Shown piece by piece: positions 21,812 through 33,575 of a DNA stretch of 64,000 nucleotides (its first letter is position 1; each line of letters starts with the position of its first letter). Made by a program: the position numbers and the translations under genes. The notes beneath the pieces were generated by a model that was not told the DNA's origin, searched no databases, and saw only the letters and a list, made by a program, of their open reading frames with translations. The DNA is taken from the NCBI RefSeq assembly GCF_000471905.2, contig NW_006498482.1:212473-276472 (forward strand), read 5' to 3'. Source of the DNA: Amborella trichopoda. Lineage: Eukaryota; Streptophyta; Magnoliopsida; Amborellales; Amborellaceae.

Positions 21812-22726
21812 GGGTGCGACAATCAAATTAGAGTCTACCTTCAAATGGTGTCAAATGTGGTTTTATCATTGGAAATCTTTGTGATAACCTTAAAATATAT
21901 TTACATATTTATTTATAGAACAATGATTCAATGCAAACGGTTGTATCATAGTATAATGCAACGACACTTCTAGAAAACTATATTTGTGGTATTTGTATGA
22001 CCCCAAATTTTACATACACACACTCTCTTCATATCAATAATCAATCCCCCCCCAAAAAAAAAAGATTCAATTTGAACCCTAGATATGGTCAAAATGAGTC
22101 ATCTCCAAAAACGAATCTAGACCATTCGTTTTGTGAATTTCAATATCTTAGCCTTTATAAACTTAAAATCGTTTTTTTCTTTTTTAACATTGTTCATCTA
22201 ATAATAATAAAGCCATCCAAAAAAAATTGAAAATGAAAAAATCCTTCTAAGGCGATCTTACCAAAATGAACGACCTATGTTAATTGGCTAAAAAAATAAT
22301 TTATAGGTTTTTTTTTCAATGTTTTCTTTATTTGTGATTGTTCATTATAATGAAAAGAGTTTACATTTTAAAATTTGGATCAAACAAATGGCCATAAGAT
22401 GGTTTTTTAACATTGTTGCATCATATTACTATACAACGGTTGCATGATATCATTGCTCTTATTTATAAAGTTTAAAATTTCAAATATAGTGTAGATCAAC
22501 AGATCTATGAAAACTTGAAAAGCCTTAAAGTTGAGGTTCAAAAATGCATTACAAAATACACTATTTTCAAAATTTGAAATCCATTTTTTTCTCATGTCCA
22601 TGCATCTTGATGTCGAGATGATCGATTTGAGGATATTTGGGCATCAAAACAATATCTTCTAGTGAAAATTTTGAGGTAGGCACTGATTTGATTGTTTAGA
22701 ACTTAGGCTCTATATAAACTTTTTCC
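21812..22726 (+). mobile_element. Subfamily A miniature element interrupted by a second element
   Basis: Begins GGGTGCGACAATCAAATTAGAG and ends GGCTCTATATAAACTTTTTCC. The 9 bases before it (21803-21811) and after it (22727-22735) are both TTATTTATT, a perfect 9-bp target duplication that identifies Mutator-type transposition. Without the 541-bp insertion at 21918-22458 and its 9-bp duplication the element is about 365 bp. The 5' terminal repeat lacks the part between GGGTGC and CAATC. Confidence 0.85.
21918..22458 (+). mobile_element. Nested Mutator-type miniature element, different family
   Basis: Inserted in the subfamily A element above. The left end GAACAATGATTCAATGCAAA and the reverse complement of the right end, GAGCAATGATATCATGCAAC, form a terminal inverted repeat that stays similar for about 45 bases (GGTTGTAT, ATGCAAC). 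TTATTTATA flanks it at 21909-21917 and 22459-22467, a perfect 9-bp duplication. It has no substantial reading frame. Confidence 0.85.
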
Positions 22727-22747
22727 TTATTTATTACCTTTTTTTAA

Positions 22748-23267
22748 GGGTGCAGTTTGTACAGAGCCGAGGCTCTAAAGAAAGTGAAGCGCACCTTCAA
22801 ATAGTGTTGAGAAATTTGGTTTCAATACTGAAAATCTTTGTGATAGTTTTAAAATATATTTTCATTTTTTTAAAGCTTAAAAAATAGTAGATTCAAATAA
22901 TGTTGAGAAATGTGGTTTTTGGAAATCATTGTGATAGTTTTAAAATATATTTTCATTTTTTAAAAGCCTAAAAAAAGTGTAGATCAAGCAAAAAACTTAA
23001 AAATTGATGGTCAAAAAATGTATTACAAGATGCATTATTTTTAAAACTTGAAATCCATTTTTCTCACATGAACAAATTGACGGTCTAAAAATACATTACA
23101 AGCTGCACTATTTCTAAAACTTGAAATACATTTTTCTCTCATGTTCATCAAGACATCTTGATGCAATTTGAGGATATTTGGGCATCAAAACAACATCTTC
23201 TAATGAAATGTTTAAGGTGGGTTCAAATTTGATTGTTTAGAGTCTCAGCTCTATATAAACTTTTTCC
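22748..23267 (+). mobile_element. Subfamily A miniature element with internal duplications
   Basis: A complete left end GGGTGCAGTTTGTACAGAGCC followed by GAGGCTCTAAA, and right end CTCTATATAAACTTTTTCC. It is longer than other copies because the stretch TGTTGAGAAATKTGGTTT..TTTTAAAATATATTTTC and the stretch ATTACAAGNTGCACTATTT..TTGAAAT are each present twice. A 9-bp target duplication is not clear. Confidence 0.8.
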
Positions 23268-23742
23268 TTTTTTCGTTATGGAAGTTTTAAAAGTTTTTTC
23301 CACCTATTTATTTATGGGTTTATTAATGGATTGTTTCTCCACCTATTTATTCATTGATTTATTAATGGATACTTTGAGACGAATTATTTTTGTTATAAGG
23401 AGGTCATAATTGAAGATTAGTGAAAATATAAAGAAGATATAATTATTTCTAGTTATTAAATGTCAAATTGAATGGCTGGGGGAGGTTCGACAATTTTTTT
23501 ATTTAATCTACAACCACCCAAATCAAAATCTAGCATACATGAGTGATTTTGATCTTCTTTTACCAAATGTAACATAAAATCGCGTGCTCTTCACTGTCCA
23601 TGTCCATGTTTTGTGTTCAATACCTTTCTTTTGCGGTAAGTCAGTGACGAAAGGGTCCCTACCAAGTTTTCATTAATAATATATATATGGTACATCAATG
23701 ACATATTCGCTATATCCGAAATTAAAAGAATATTTAAAAAAA

Positions 23743-24122
23743 AAGTATCGTTTGTATAGAGCTGAGGCTCTAAACAATCAAATTAAAACCCACTTTCAAA
23801 TAGTGAGGAGATATGTGGTTTTAATATTGAAAATTCTTGATTAGCCTTAAAATATTTTTTCATCTACAATTATAAAATTTAAAGCTTAAAAAATAGTGTA
23901 GATTGAGCATATTTATGAGAACCTGAATAACTTAAAAATTGACGGTAAAAAAATGCACTATTTCCAAAACTTAAAATCACTTTTTTTTCCCAAGTCCATG
24001 CATCTTGATGTCGAGATGATCAATTTGAAGATATTTGAGCACAAAAACAACCTCTTATAGTGAAATTTTTGATGTAGGCTTTAATTTGATTGTTTAAAGC
24101 TAGGCTTTATATAAACTTTTCC
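23743..24122 (+). mobile_element. Subfamily A miniature element
   Basis: Left end AAGTATCGTTTGTATAGAGCTGAGGCTCT and right end GGCTTTATATAAACTTTTCC. TTTAAAAAA is found on both sides (about 23733-23741 and 24123-24131), consistent with a 9-bp target duplication, though the left flank is A-rich. Interior CATCTTGATGTCGAGATGATC is intact. Confidence 0.8.
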
Positions 24123-24220
24123 TTTAAAAAAATTAGGCGACCTAACATGTAACTGTAGAATAGGGATTTAACGATCTGATTATCTTCACGTCTCAAAACT
24201 ATTGGAGGGGCATGCCTAGA

Positions 24221-24380
24221 AAGTACAAATTAGAGGTATCTATTACCCTCCCACCCCCCCCCCCACTCTCTACTCTATACTATACTCTATACTCTNNNNN
24301 NNNNNNNNNNNNNNNGTCCTAAGTAAAGTACAAATTAGAGGTATCTACTTACCCTACCCCCCCACCCCCCCCCCCCCCCT
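24221..24380. other. Assembly gap between duplicated C-rich flanks
   Basis: Twenty N bases (24296-24315) interrupt the sequence. AAGTACAAATTAGAGGTATC followed by a long C run occurs before the gap (from 24221) and again after it (from about 24326). The repeated flank suggests that the gap joins two reads or haplotypes of one homopolymer locus. Confidence 0.9.
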
Positions 24381-24454
24381 CTCCCCCCTTTTTATTTTTA
24401 TTTGTATTTTTATTTTTTTAGACATTTACCTCATTTTCCCTTCATTACATAATG

Positions 24455-24745
24455 GACCCGGTTTCTATGCGGCCAAGCCTGCATACATAGAAATGATGGC
24501 CTCTTAATAAATCTATTTTTGAGATGGATTTTAGGACTTAATTTTTAAAGACATGTAATCTGTAATATAAAAAATAAATAAATTTTAAAAACTAGAAATA
24601 ACAATTCAAGTAAGAAAACATTTAGACTGTTAATTTCTATTGTTTTTAGACAGAACACCTACTTGCATCTATTTTTAAGATGGATGCTTTATACTTTCTA
24701 AATCGCATATGTAGAAATGCGGTCCAGCCAGCGCGCAACACTTTT
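24455..24745 (+). mobile_element. Family C repeat (GGTTTCTATGCGGCC), copy 1
   Basis: Begins ACCCGGTTTCTATGCGGCC, then GCATACATAGAAATG, interior ATCTATTTTTGAGATGGATTT, and near the other end CATCTATTTTTAAGATGGATGC and GCATATGTAGAAATGCGGTCC. Matching copies lie at about 33345-33570 (inverse) and 58676-58925, with a fragment near 45470-45650. Nonautonomous; superfamily unknown. Confidence 0.7.
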
Positions 24746-25981
24746 CCTTACATAATTAGGCCATTTCCTTTGGGATGAGTATTAGTGCATTGGCAAATGA
24801 CGTCGTTCAATAATCCATGTTAGAAATCAATTTGGAACCAAAATTTTAGGGGTTAATATTCTAGATTACCTTCATGAATTTAAAAAAAAGAAAAGAAAAG
24901 AAGACATTTAGATATTGAAACTTAGAAATAGATCATTTTATATTTTTATTTTTATATCATTTTATCACCATCTATTTTAATTCCTCACCGAGGACAATTC
25001 GATATTGAAACTTAGAAATAGATCATTTTATATTTTTATTTCTAAAACATTTTATCACTATCTAATTCCGCACTGATCATTAGAGCTTGCACTATTTTTT
25101 TTTTGAGTTTTGAAAAAAATGGATCTAATACAAAAATGCATCGAAGAGTCTCTTAAGATGTGTTTTAGATCCTAAATTTATCTTTAAAATAGATTTTTAG
25201 AGAGGAATTGCATTTGATCAAGATCTTATTTAAACTTTTTTCTTATTTGAATTGTTTTCTTGTATGTTTAATATAAAAAGATCACAATCATTACAAAGAA
25301 AAACACAGTCACCCATATGTTAGATTTTCATACTGCATACACCCTCAGGTCTACCAAGAAGCCGTGGATCCCATACCCCAAAAAATGTGACATATCACTG
25401 AAATTAGGCTCTGGGGAAATTTGTCATTAACCAGATTTCATATTTAATAGCTAGAAAAATTGGTGACTTTCTTCTTCTAAAAGTGAACAGTCTTCAAGCA
25501 AACAATCCTTTGCTAAAAGCGTCCCCTTAAAAGGGAAAGTATATCATAACACAATAATTCAGATAAAAACACCCATTGCTACGTGGGAGTTTTTATTTTG
25601 AGTTATTCGCTGGGTTAAAATATTACATCCCCAAATTTGGGATCTAAAAAGTGTTCCTAGCATAAATTTTGCCTGAGGGAATAGATGGACTTTATACTCC
25701 CACGGGAGTATCAATTCTTACGTCTCTTGTGTTGTAGTTATTCACCTAGTCGCTAGTGTCTTTCTTGTTCCCAAAAATGTTCTCATCTTTGGAAAATGTT
25801 TGTAAGAGATTTGATTTTTAAAAAAATTAAAAAAATTTAAAATGTGCCTTGAGCCTATTATTCTTTGTTATGGCTCATTCTAATATATTCATTAGTTGAT
25901 TACAAATTGAAATTCTTTGTTTTTCAAAAGTTAATATAAATAAATGGATTTCCGTTGCACCAATACACTGTATATTCTAAA
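24746..25981. other. Intergenic AT-rich stretch
   Basis: No gene seen. It holds a 90-bp tandem duplication (24911-25090; each copy starts GATATTGAAACTTAGAAAT) and a family D fragment at about 25610-25735 (TTACATCCCCAAATTTGGG and ACTCCCACGGGAGTAT). Confidence 0.6.
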
Positions 25982-26365
25982 GGGAAAAGTTTATATAGGC
26001 ACTAAATAATCGAATTGGAGCCTACGTCAAAAATTCCATTATAAAAGGTTGTTTTGATGTCCAATATCCTTAAATTGATCATCCCTGTATTAATATGCGT
26101 GGACATGACAAAAAAATGGATTTCAAGTTTCCAAACTAGTGCATCTTGTAACGCATTTTTGGACCGTTAATTTTCAAGTTTTTCAAGCTTTCATAGATCT
26201 GCTCGATCTATACTATTTTTGAGGCTTTAAATTTTATAATTAATTATGAAAATATATTTTAAGACCATCACAAAGATTTCCAGTATTGAAAGCACATTTC
26301 TTGACACTATTTGAAGGTGGGCTCTAATTTGATTGTTTAGAGCCGGCTATATGCAAACCTCACCC
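25982..26365 (-). mobile_element. Subfamily A miniature element, inverse orientation
   Basis: Reads GGGAAAAGTTTATATAGGC at the left and TTGATTGTTTAGAGCCGGCT...CACCC at the right, the inverse of the other copies. Flanks TATTCTAAA and TATTCCATA agree at 7 of 9 positions, an aged 9-bp duplication. Confidence 0.75.
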
Positions 26366-27497
26366 TATTCCATAACTACATTTTATTGAGTCAAATATGA
26401 ACCAATCACCTTTTCTCACACAATGATTTTTGCTAATGTGTTTACTTTTGCCGATTATTTGGCTCCTTTTTTTTGGAACACCTTTTCTCACATAATGGTA
26501 TTTGCTAATGTGTTTTCTTTTGCCGATTGTTTGGCTCCTTTTTTTGGAACAAGACTGAATTATCAGTGATATAGTTCTTGGGTGAGGTTTATACAAAGCA
26601 CACTCCTTATATTGTAGAAGTAATGTACACCTGTTTTGTTTGGGGATGTAGTTTTGGTGTCAAAAAACTTATAATAGCTTGAAAATCTTCCTTTATTTTT
26701 TTTGCAAGAGAGTAATTTTTTAAAAACTTAGGGCCCTCAAAAGTTAGATAATGGTCAAATGAGGAATGGCCGTGCTGTTTTGAGTGTAACCAGTTTCCCA
26801 AAAATAATTTCCTTTATGTATCACCTTACTCGAATTGCACGGGAATTCTCATATATAATACACAACAGGTACCGATGTTTATTGGCGTTTCATTTTTTTA
26901 TTTTCTTTTTTTGTTTCCATCAGTAACCATCAAAAAGGTTATACACACCTACTCGAATTTCCTGGAAATGAGTTTGAAAATCAACAGTTTGCAGCGTCGT
27001 TACAGATGATCTTAATGCCATTAGATAGGATCTGATTGCTCCTTTTGCCAGTTTGCTTTCATTGCTATACACTTTCATTGCTATACAGTTGCATGTTTTG
27101 AAATCATGCAAGAATGGCTCATTTAAATAGAAAAAATCGGATCTTTTGCCCAAGTCCTGTACAGTCCGATGACGAAAACACCTAATTCAATCATCAAAAA
27201 ATGTTCATGGACTGTAAACAATCCACTATGACGACTATGTCACACAAATTCTGTTTATTGCCAGGATAGATGATACAACAAAGAAAAGTTTACAACAGCA
27301 AAGGAGGACAATACATCTAGAAGAGAAAAAGAGACAAAAATTAGGCAACTAATCAGTAAAGATAAGATATACAGCATGAAAACTAGGCAGCTCAAAAAAA
27401 AAAAAGGAAGACAAAATATCATGGGCTCTCTTCCTTTTTTCATCATTTTTTTTGTGATTAAAAATCAGAAGCTTAAACTACAAGGACAACATGCATA
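26366..27497. other. Downstream flank of MFP1, no gene seen
   Basis: Contains a 72-bp tandem duplication (from 26407 and 26479, each starting CACCTTTTCTCACA) and otherwise unstructured sequence. About 27250-27497 is probably the 3' untranslated region of MFP1, read from the - strand. Confidence 0.5.
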
Positions 27498-30400
27498 TTA
27501 TGAAACTTCTAAAGTGGGTCCCGCCTTCCTCCTCCTAACTGTCTTCTTTGAGGTAGTGGGCCCCACCCCCTCTTTCTCACTGCTCTTCAACTGGTGTTGG
27601 CCATCCACTAACTGTCTTCTTAGTCTCAATATCTCTCCTTTTGCTGAAGCCATCTCTTCTTCAAGTTTCTTAGCTCTCTTTGAAAGTGTCTCTCTCTCTT
27701 TTCCAATCCTAAGCAACATATTATGTACATCCTCTGCATTTTCTTGCGCTTCTTTCGCCACCTTCTTTTGCTCAATGAGAGATTTATATACCAAATCTTT
27801 TTCGGACTCTAAACTGTCATTTCTAGCTGCTGAGGCCTCTAACTCTATAGAAAGAGAGAGAACATTCTCATTTATGGCTACCAAGGACTCACCTGCCTCA
27901 TTTAAGCTCTTTTCGAGGGCCTTTCGGGCTTCCAAGGCTTCTAAAACCTGTTTCTTTGAGATCTCTAGTTCCCTATTAAGAGACTTCACAATCTTTCTTT
28001 CTTCTCTCACATCATTTATGGCTGCTTCTGTACTCTTTTGGGCCTCCAGGAGCTCTTTACAAACCTTTTCGCTTGTTTTAGTTGAGGATTTCAGTTTTTC
28101 AGTAGTGGTTAAAAGCTCTTCTTGGGTTTTTTTCTGTGTTTTTCTTAAAGCAACAAGCTCTTCAGAGAGTGCTTTAAAAGCCAATTTCTCACCTTCCAGA
28201 CTTTTTTGCAGGACTTTTCGGTCTTCTGAGAACTCTGTTCTAAACTTTGAAACATCTGAGTAAAGCATTTCTAGTGCCTTCGTCGACTTCTCCAGCTCAG
28301 ATCGCACGCTCTCAGTCTCAAGCTTGGAGGATTCTAGGGTCTCTTGGGTTGTCAAGAGCTCACTCCTTAAGCTTTTTACAGTGTCTATTTCTCTCTCTAA
28401 ACCGGCATTTAGGCCATCTCTTTCTGCTGTTAACTCATCAACCAACCCATGATATTTAGCAGATTGTCTTGTGGCCTGCTCCAATTGTTCTCTCAGCTCC
28501 AGAATTTCGTCTTCTTTTTGTGATATAAGCTTGGAATCAGCTGCTATCTTTTCTTCAGAGGATGACTTGAACTTCTTGTATTCATGGTCCAAATTTGAGA
28601 TTTTATTTTTCAAGTCATCTCTTTCAGCAGTGGCCATCTTTAGGCTCTGGTTTAGGGCTTCAATCGATGAGGTTTTTGTGTCTAATTCCTTCTTGGAAAC
28701 TGAAAGTTGGTTCTTTAAACCTAGGATTTCGGAGTTCAATTTTGCAAGAAAAGTTCTGGTTTCTTCATATGTAAGACTCAGGTCCTTAAGTTCTGATTCC
28801 TTCCTGACCATGGACATGTTCAAATTGTTGATATTTTTATTTTTGTCTTGCAGTTCTGCACTCAATAACTGAGTCCTATCCTGTAAATCACTTATTTTGT
28901 TTTGGGCCTCCTCAAGTTTGGACTCAAGCATTCCTTTTTCTCGTCTGGCTTGTGCTGTGTTGATTTGGAGTGATTCTACTTGGAGCTGAAGATCTTGGAT
29001 GGAGTTTCTCTCTCTACCCAAGTCTCGTCGCAAGTCTGCCACCGTCTGGTTTGCCGAAGCCAATTTATTAGAGAGAGAAAGCTGTTCTTCCTTAAATTCT
29101 CGGATCTTCTGATTACTTCTCTCTTGTTCCTCTAGTAACCTTCTCTCAACTTGCTTCTCCATAGTAGTTAAGGCCCATTCCTTATCCCTTACTTTAGCCC
29201 TCAGCTGTACATAATAGAACCAAGTTGTCAGTTTCAAACCAATCGGGATGACGATTGAATTTTAATTTGAAACAAAAACTTACAGCTTCAATAGTAGATT
29301 CAGTTGTCTTTTTTTCTTTCTGTGCCAATGCATATAAAGCACCAAGAATTCCTGATCCAACTATTCCAACATCATTCAGGAGACCCACGAATGCATTTCC
29401 TGATGCCAATCGTTGCTTGATTTTCTGCCACATATGTCGTTAAAGAAAACAATAAAAGCTCATCTCTACTTCTATAGATAACATTTAAGGGGGAAGGTCT
29501 TATCAAAAAAGTAGAAACAAGAAAATTTTGCTCCAGATACCTCTCCAGTTCCATTCTCCTGCAAAACTGGAATTTCTCCTCTGTTTTCTGGTTGGTCAAA
29601 CACTGATACCTCTGCAGTGCAAGTCTCCAGTTTCTCTGAAATGATAATATCAACATCCCATTGCAATTGGATGAATGCCCGGTAAAAGAAATATGAAGAG
29701 TATGAAGAGTAAGAAACTATATAGCAAGGAGATATTTTTCTTTTTTGGAGAATAAGCAAGGAGATATTCTTATACAGTTTCCAGCCTCTTTATTTTTTTC
29801 CCTTGATAGGTTACAGTCTGCTGAATATGCTCCCAATGAGTTTGGATTTTGAATTTCCTGTGTTTAAGTTTCAATATAGGCCTAAAGGTTTAACAATATT
29901 ACTCACACCAGAGTTGAGAAAATATACAAGGATCCATGAAACGATGGCAAAGCCATCAACGTGAAGTATCTATACAAAGATCCGCCAATTGCTTTATATG
30001 GCTAACCAAATCCATTCAAGCATAAAGAAGAAAATGCAATTTTCACAAGTATCAAACAGTTTCTCGTGGTTACTGATTCCGATAACAAAGAAACCTTGAG
30101 CTACAGTTCAATGTCCAAACGCAGAATTCAAAGTCTAGGAAATGGAATAAAAGGTGTTAGAACTGGAGGAGAAAAAAACCTGGTATTTTTAAGGATTCAC
30201 ACTCAATGTTCTCCAAAGAGCTGGAGAGCAAAAGCCTGCCCTTCTAAATATCCAGTTGCAATTTTGGGAAATAAGCATTTTCCTTTAATTAATGACAGAA
30301 AGGAGATCTGGAAAGGGGTTTAGTCCCACCCCAATCATGTCATAGCTAAGGTTGAGGGCTTAGAGGACATAAGTGATTTCAGATGCATCCAATTTGAAGG

Positions 30401-32505
30401 GTAGGTCTTGTAAAGTATGTGCGAAAGTCCAGTCTGCAGGAGCTTCTTATTTTCTAAGCTATATTTGAGACAAAGGAACTTGATCAGGTCAGTTCTGCAA
30501 TTTAAGGACTCCAACAAGGGGCAAGTAAAATCTAGATGGTGAACTGGTGTCTGGTGATTTGTCTCAAGGATTAAGGAAGGAAGGAAGAAAGAAAACGAAA
30601 ATGTTACTTTGCAGGTGACTAGATTACATTATATGCGGGATGGAATTCGAGGATACGAGGGCGGAAATAGACGTGATGTGAGAAACAATCTTTTTTCTTT
30701 CATTCTCTCTCTCTCCAGCATTAGGGAAGTCCAGGAATATGATCATTCCATGGAAAAGCTAATTTTTAAAGTTTGTTAAGTTGACTCTCATTAAGCGAAG
30801 TAATGCAAATTACTGCTATATTTTATCCCTCTTCCAAAATTCAGGGGCAGTGCCAAAAACTAATAAGGGTCCAACAGGAATTCTTTTTGGTAGGGGTCGT
30901 AGTGAATGGCACAAAGTTCCATACGGTGAATAGGTAGAAAGTTTGTGATCCAAAAGACAGAGGAGATTTGGGGACAAGCCATAAGAGAATAAGTTATTGG
31001 GTTGTGTGGCGTCCTTGTCTTTGGAGAGGCTTGATGGATGAGGAGGGCAAGATAAGTAGGTTATCGCTTAGCCTAAAGGTCATGAACGTCCCACTAGCTT
31101 GTACTAATGGTTCTTTCAGATACATTGTTTTGAGAGTGTGAGAGATAGAGAGAGAGAGAGAGAAGGGGAGCATCCAGGGTGTCAGTCATCAAGTTGGGCT
31201 TCGAACCCAAGACACACATATGAATGACACGCCACCATGACAGCAGGTTAAGCCGTCAAGTTCAGATACATTGTTATGTTCCTAATCACGACTCTCTTCA
31301 CTAATTTGCAAAGAAAGGGTGGCATGAGGTGCCCAAACTTGTATAATTTAAAGTCTCCTATGAGTGTTGGTATTCAGATGACTAGTTTCTCATGGGGGAT
31401 CATTATGAACAGCATGGCTTCTAGTCCTTGAATTTATGCTTCATGTATATGAATTCGAGTCAATGGACCTCTTGCTGTTGTATTTCTCCATAATTAGAAG
31501 GATTTGGCATTTCTTTCAAGGTATGTTCCGGCATCATGGGTCGTGCCAATGTTGATGCTTATCCTCACTGAATGCTAATTTTGCCTTCTTTCAATAGAAA
31601 GGTGCCTATTATGAAGGATTTCCCCTTGACGATTTGCAGCATCCATAAAGAAGAACAGTTGATTCTTTAAAAAGATTTCAACAAGCCACAAAGAAATTAG
31701 AGGTCCAAGATTCACTATCCTGTTGAATTGTAGTCCTCGAGTAGTTATGGGTTAAGATAAATAACATTTGGGTATTAATGGTAGGGTAAACAGTGAGATT
31801 CCTACAGTTAACCTTAGTTTTCTTGAAGCTCAACTTTGACAAAAGATCAATTAGGAACTACATTCAAGAAAACTTATGATCCACTAGGGACCAAAGTACA
31901 TCAAAATGAATCAGGAGTTAAATCACTGGTACTGTTAGTTGTTGAAAAAATCAAAACCACATCGTGTTAACAGCTTATCGAATCAATTAAATACACCCAT
32001 GAAATGATATTTCATAGTCAAATCACCATGAATTCCCCTGTTTGTTTATTCAATCACTCATACCCAATAGCTCAAAATTACTCTAAGCAAGAACGCAAAT
32101 AATGTATCTTGCACATATCAAGAATAGGAAACACAACTCTGAAAGTCTCAATCACCTGAACCAGTAATTCAAAAAAGAACCAAAACCAAATAATCTTCCA
32201 CCTCAAAAAAGCAAAAAGAACAATGAAAAAAACCCAGAAACTTGGATGAATTTTAACAAACCTGTCACTGTAGCTTCAATTGCTGTTGCACTGGACTCCA
32301 AGAAAGGCAAAGCTGAGATTCCCAAAAGAAGAAGGGCTCTCTTCTTCATGAGCATGCATTTATCCTGGTTCATGGGGTCCAAACAAGTGACCCTCACTGA
32401 CCTTTTGAGCTGCCCTTTGTGAGTTGTGGTGAAGAGAGAGAGTGTGGGTTCCTGGTTTTTTAGACAGAGAAAGTGAGGGACGTGCAAACTCGTTGGAAAC
32501 CCCAT
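27498..32505 (-). CDS. MFP1: MAR-binding filament-like protein 1, chloroplast thylakoid coiled-coil protein
   Basis: Four coding exons on the - strand, 32505-32262, 29635-29541, 29424-29284 and 29204-27498, join in frame to 728 residues, the usual size for MFP1. Residues 1-52 resemble a chloroplast transit peptide. KKRALLLLGISALPFL (from 54) is a hydrophobic segment behind twin basic residues. A second membrane segment spans about 124-149 (VGIVGSGILGALYALA). From about 165 to 690 the protein is an almost unbroken coiled coil rich in Glu, Lys, Ser and Leu heptads. It ends with the basic motif TVRRRKAGP. The family protein sits on thylakoids with the coiled coil in the stroma, binds nucleoid DNA and helps position starch-granule initiation. 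All introns are GT-AG; intron 1 is 2.6 kb. No frame break is visible. Confidence 0.93.
31160..31270 (-). mobile_element. tRNA-derived SINE-like segment in MFP1 intron 1
   Basis: On the - strand a pol III B-box (GGTTCGAAGCC) follows a tRNA-like GGTGGCGTGTCATTC segment at tRNA-like spacing, and the unit ends in a CT microsatellite (GA on the + strand at 31143-31163). It has the orientation of the host gene. Only one copy of this type is seen in the window, so the call rests on the promoter boxes. Confidence 0.4.
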
Positions 32506-32636
32506 ATCCCAAAACCAGGTGCACGAGCCTAAACCATGAGGCCCAGTGCCGGGACTGTTGTTTGATGAGAAGAACTAATGATGACCCAATTATATGATAA
32601 TATGACCCTAAAACTTTTTTCTTTTTTTTTTCCAAA
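32506..32636 (-). promoter_or_regulatory. Short MFP1 upstream region before a miniature element
   Basis: Only about 130 bases of non-transposon sequence separate the MFP1 start codon from the element at 32637. No clear TATA box is seen here, so the core promoter may be TATA-less or lie partly in the element. Confidence 0.35.
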
Positions 32637-33026
32637 AGCTCTACTTTGTATAAGGCCGGGGCCCTAAACAATCAAGTAAGGCGTAATTTCAAGTAATACT
32701 AAAAGATGTTGTTTCAGTACTGAAAACCTTTGTGACTGCCTTAAAATTTATTTTTATTTTTTATTATAGATTTTTAGCTTTAAAAATAGTATAGATTGAA
32801 TAGATCTATAAATATTTGAAAATCTTAAAAATTGATAGTTCAGGTAATGCATTACAAATATACTATTTCTAAGACTTAAAATCTATTTTTTTTTATATCC
32901 ATATCTCGTGAAGTTGAGTTGATTAATATGAAGAATTGTAGGCATCGAAATGACCTCTTTTAGTGAATTTTTTTAATATACTTTAATTTGATTGTGTAAG
33001 ACCTCGCCGTCGTATAAACTTTTTCC
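32637..33026 (+). mobile_element. Subfamily A miniature element upstream of MFP1
   Basis: Left end AGCTCTACTTTGTATAAGGCC then GGGGCCCTAAACAATCAAG; right end CGTATAAACTTTTTCC. Interior follows the family order (TTGAAAATCTTAAAAATTGATAG, CTCGTGAAGTTGAGTTGAT) but is diverged. No target duplication found. Confidence 0.7.
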
Positions 33027-33344
33027 TTACGCAACGCAACTTTTTCTGATCTCTCTAGAGTGAATAAACAAAAGCTCTCTCTCTCTAGAATGAATAGGCA
33101 AGAGCTTCCTCTCCCTCCCTTTCACTCAAATTCATCAACGAAACTTAATTTATTGGAATGCAGTGAAATTATCAGAAATGTATCATAATTTTTGTCTAAT
33201 TATAATCACTCGAGTGATTATATATACATGGATCCATGACAATTTAAAGGCCTTATTTTATTTCATTTTTTTTCAACAATAAAAGGTAAAAGGTGTTCTA
33301 ATCATTTGGAGATGAAAAATTTGTACAATATGCGTTCAAGAGGT

Positions 33345-33575
33345 ATAAAGCATCCATCTTAAAGATGGATGCAAATAGGTAGCCCATCTAAAAACAAGGG
33401 TAATGAACTGTTCAAATGTTTTTTTAATATAATTATTATTTCTAGTTTTCAATTATTATTACTTTTTTATATTCATAATCTCCATGTTAAAAGATTAAAT
33501 TATATTTAAAAAACATATCTATTGTCAAGCCCGCATGTCTATAATATGCGGGCTGGCCGCATAGAAACCGCGTCC
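33345..33575 (-). mobile_element. Family C repeat, copy 2, inverse
   Basis: Reads TAAAGCATCCATCTTAAAGATGGATGC at the left and GGGCTGGCCGCATAGAAACC at the right, the inverse of the copy at 24455. The arm pair CATCCATCTT/AAGATGGATG forms a small perfect palindrome. Confidence 0.7.

Noticed and set aside
26360..26596. Minus-strand frame with a repeated Lys/His-rich peptide
   Set aside because: The peptide repeat simply reflects the 72-bp DNA duplication, which happens to be a multiple of three; no family resemblance.
27376..28263. 295-codon + strand frame rich in Ser, Phe and Leu
   Set aside because: It lies opposite the MFP1 coiled-coil exon. Low-complexity Glu/Lys-rich codons read as Ser/Phe-rich on the other strand, so this is an antisense shadow.
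28471..28872. 133-codon + strand frame
   Set aside because: Also antisense to the MFP1 coiled coil.
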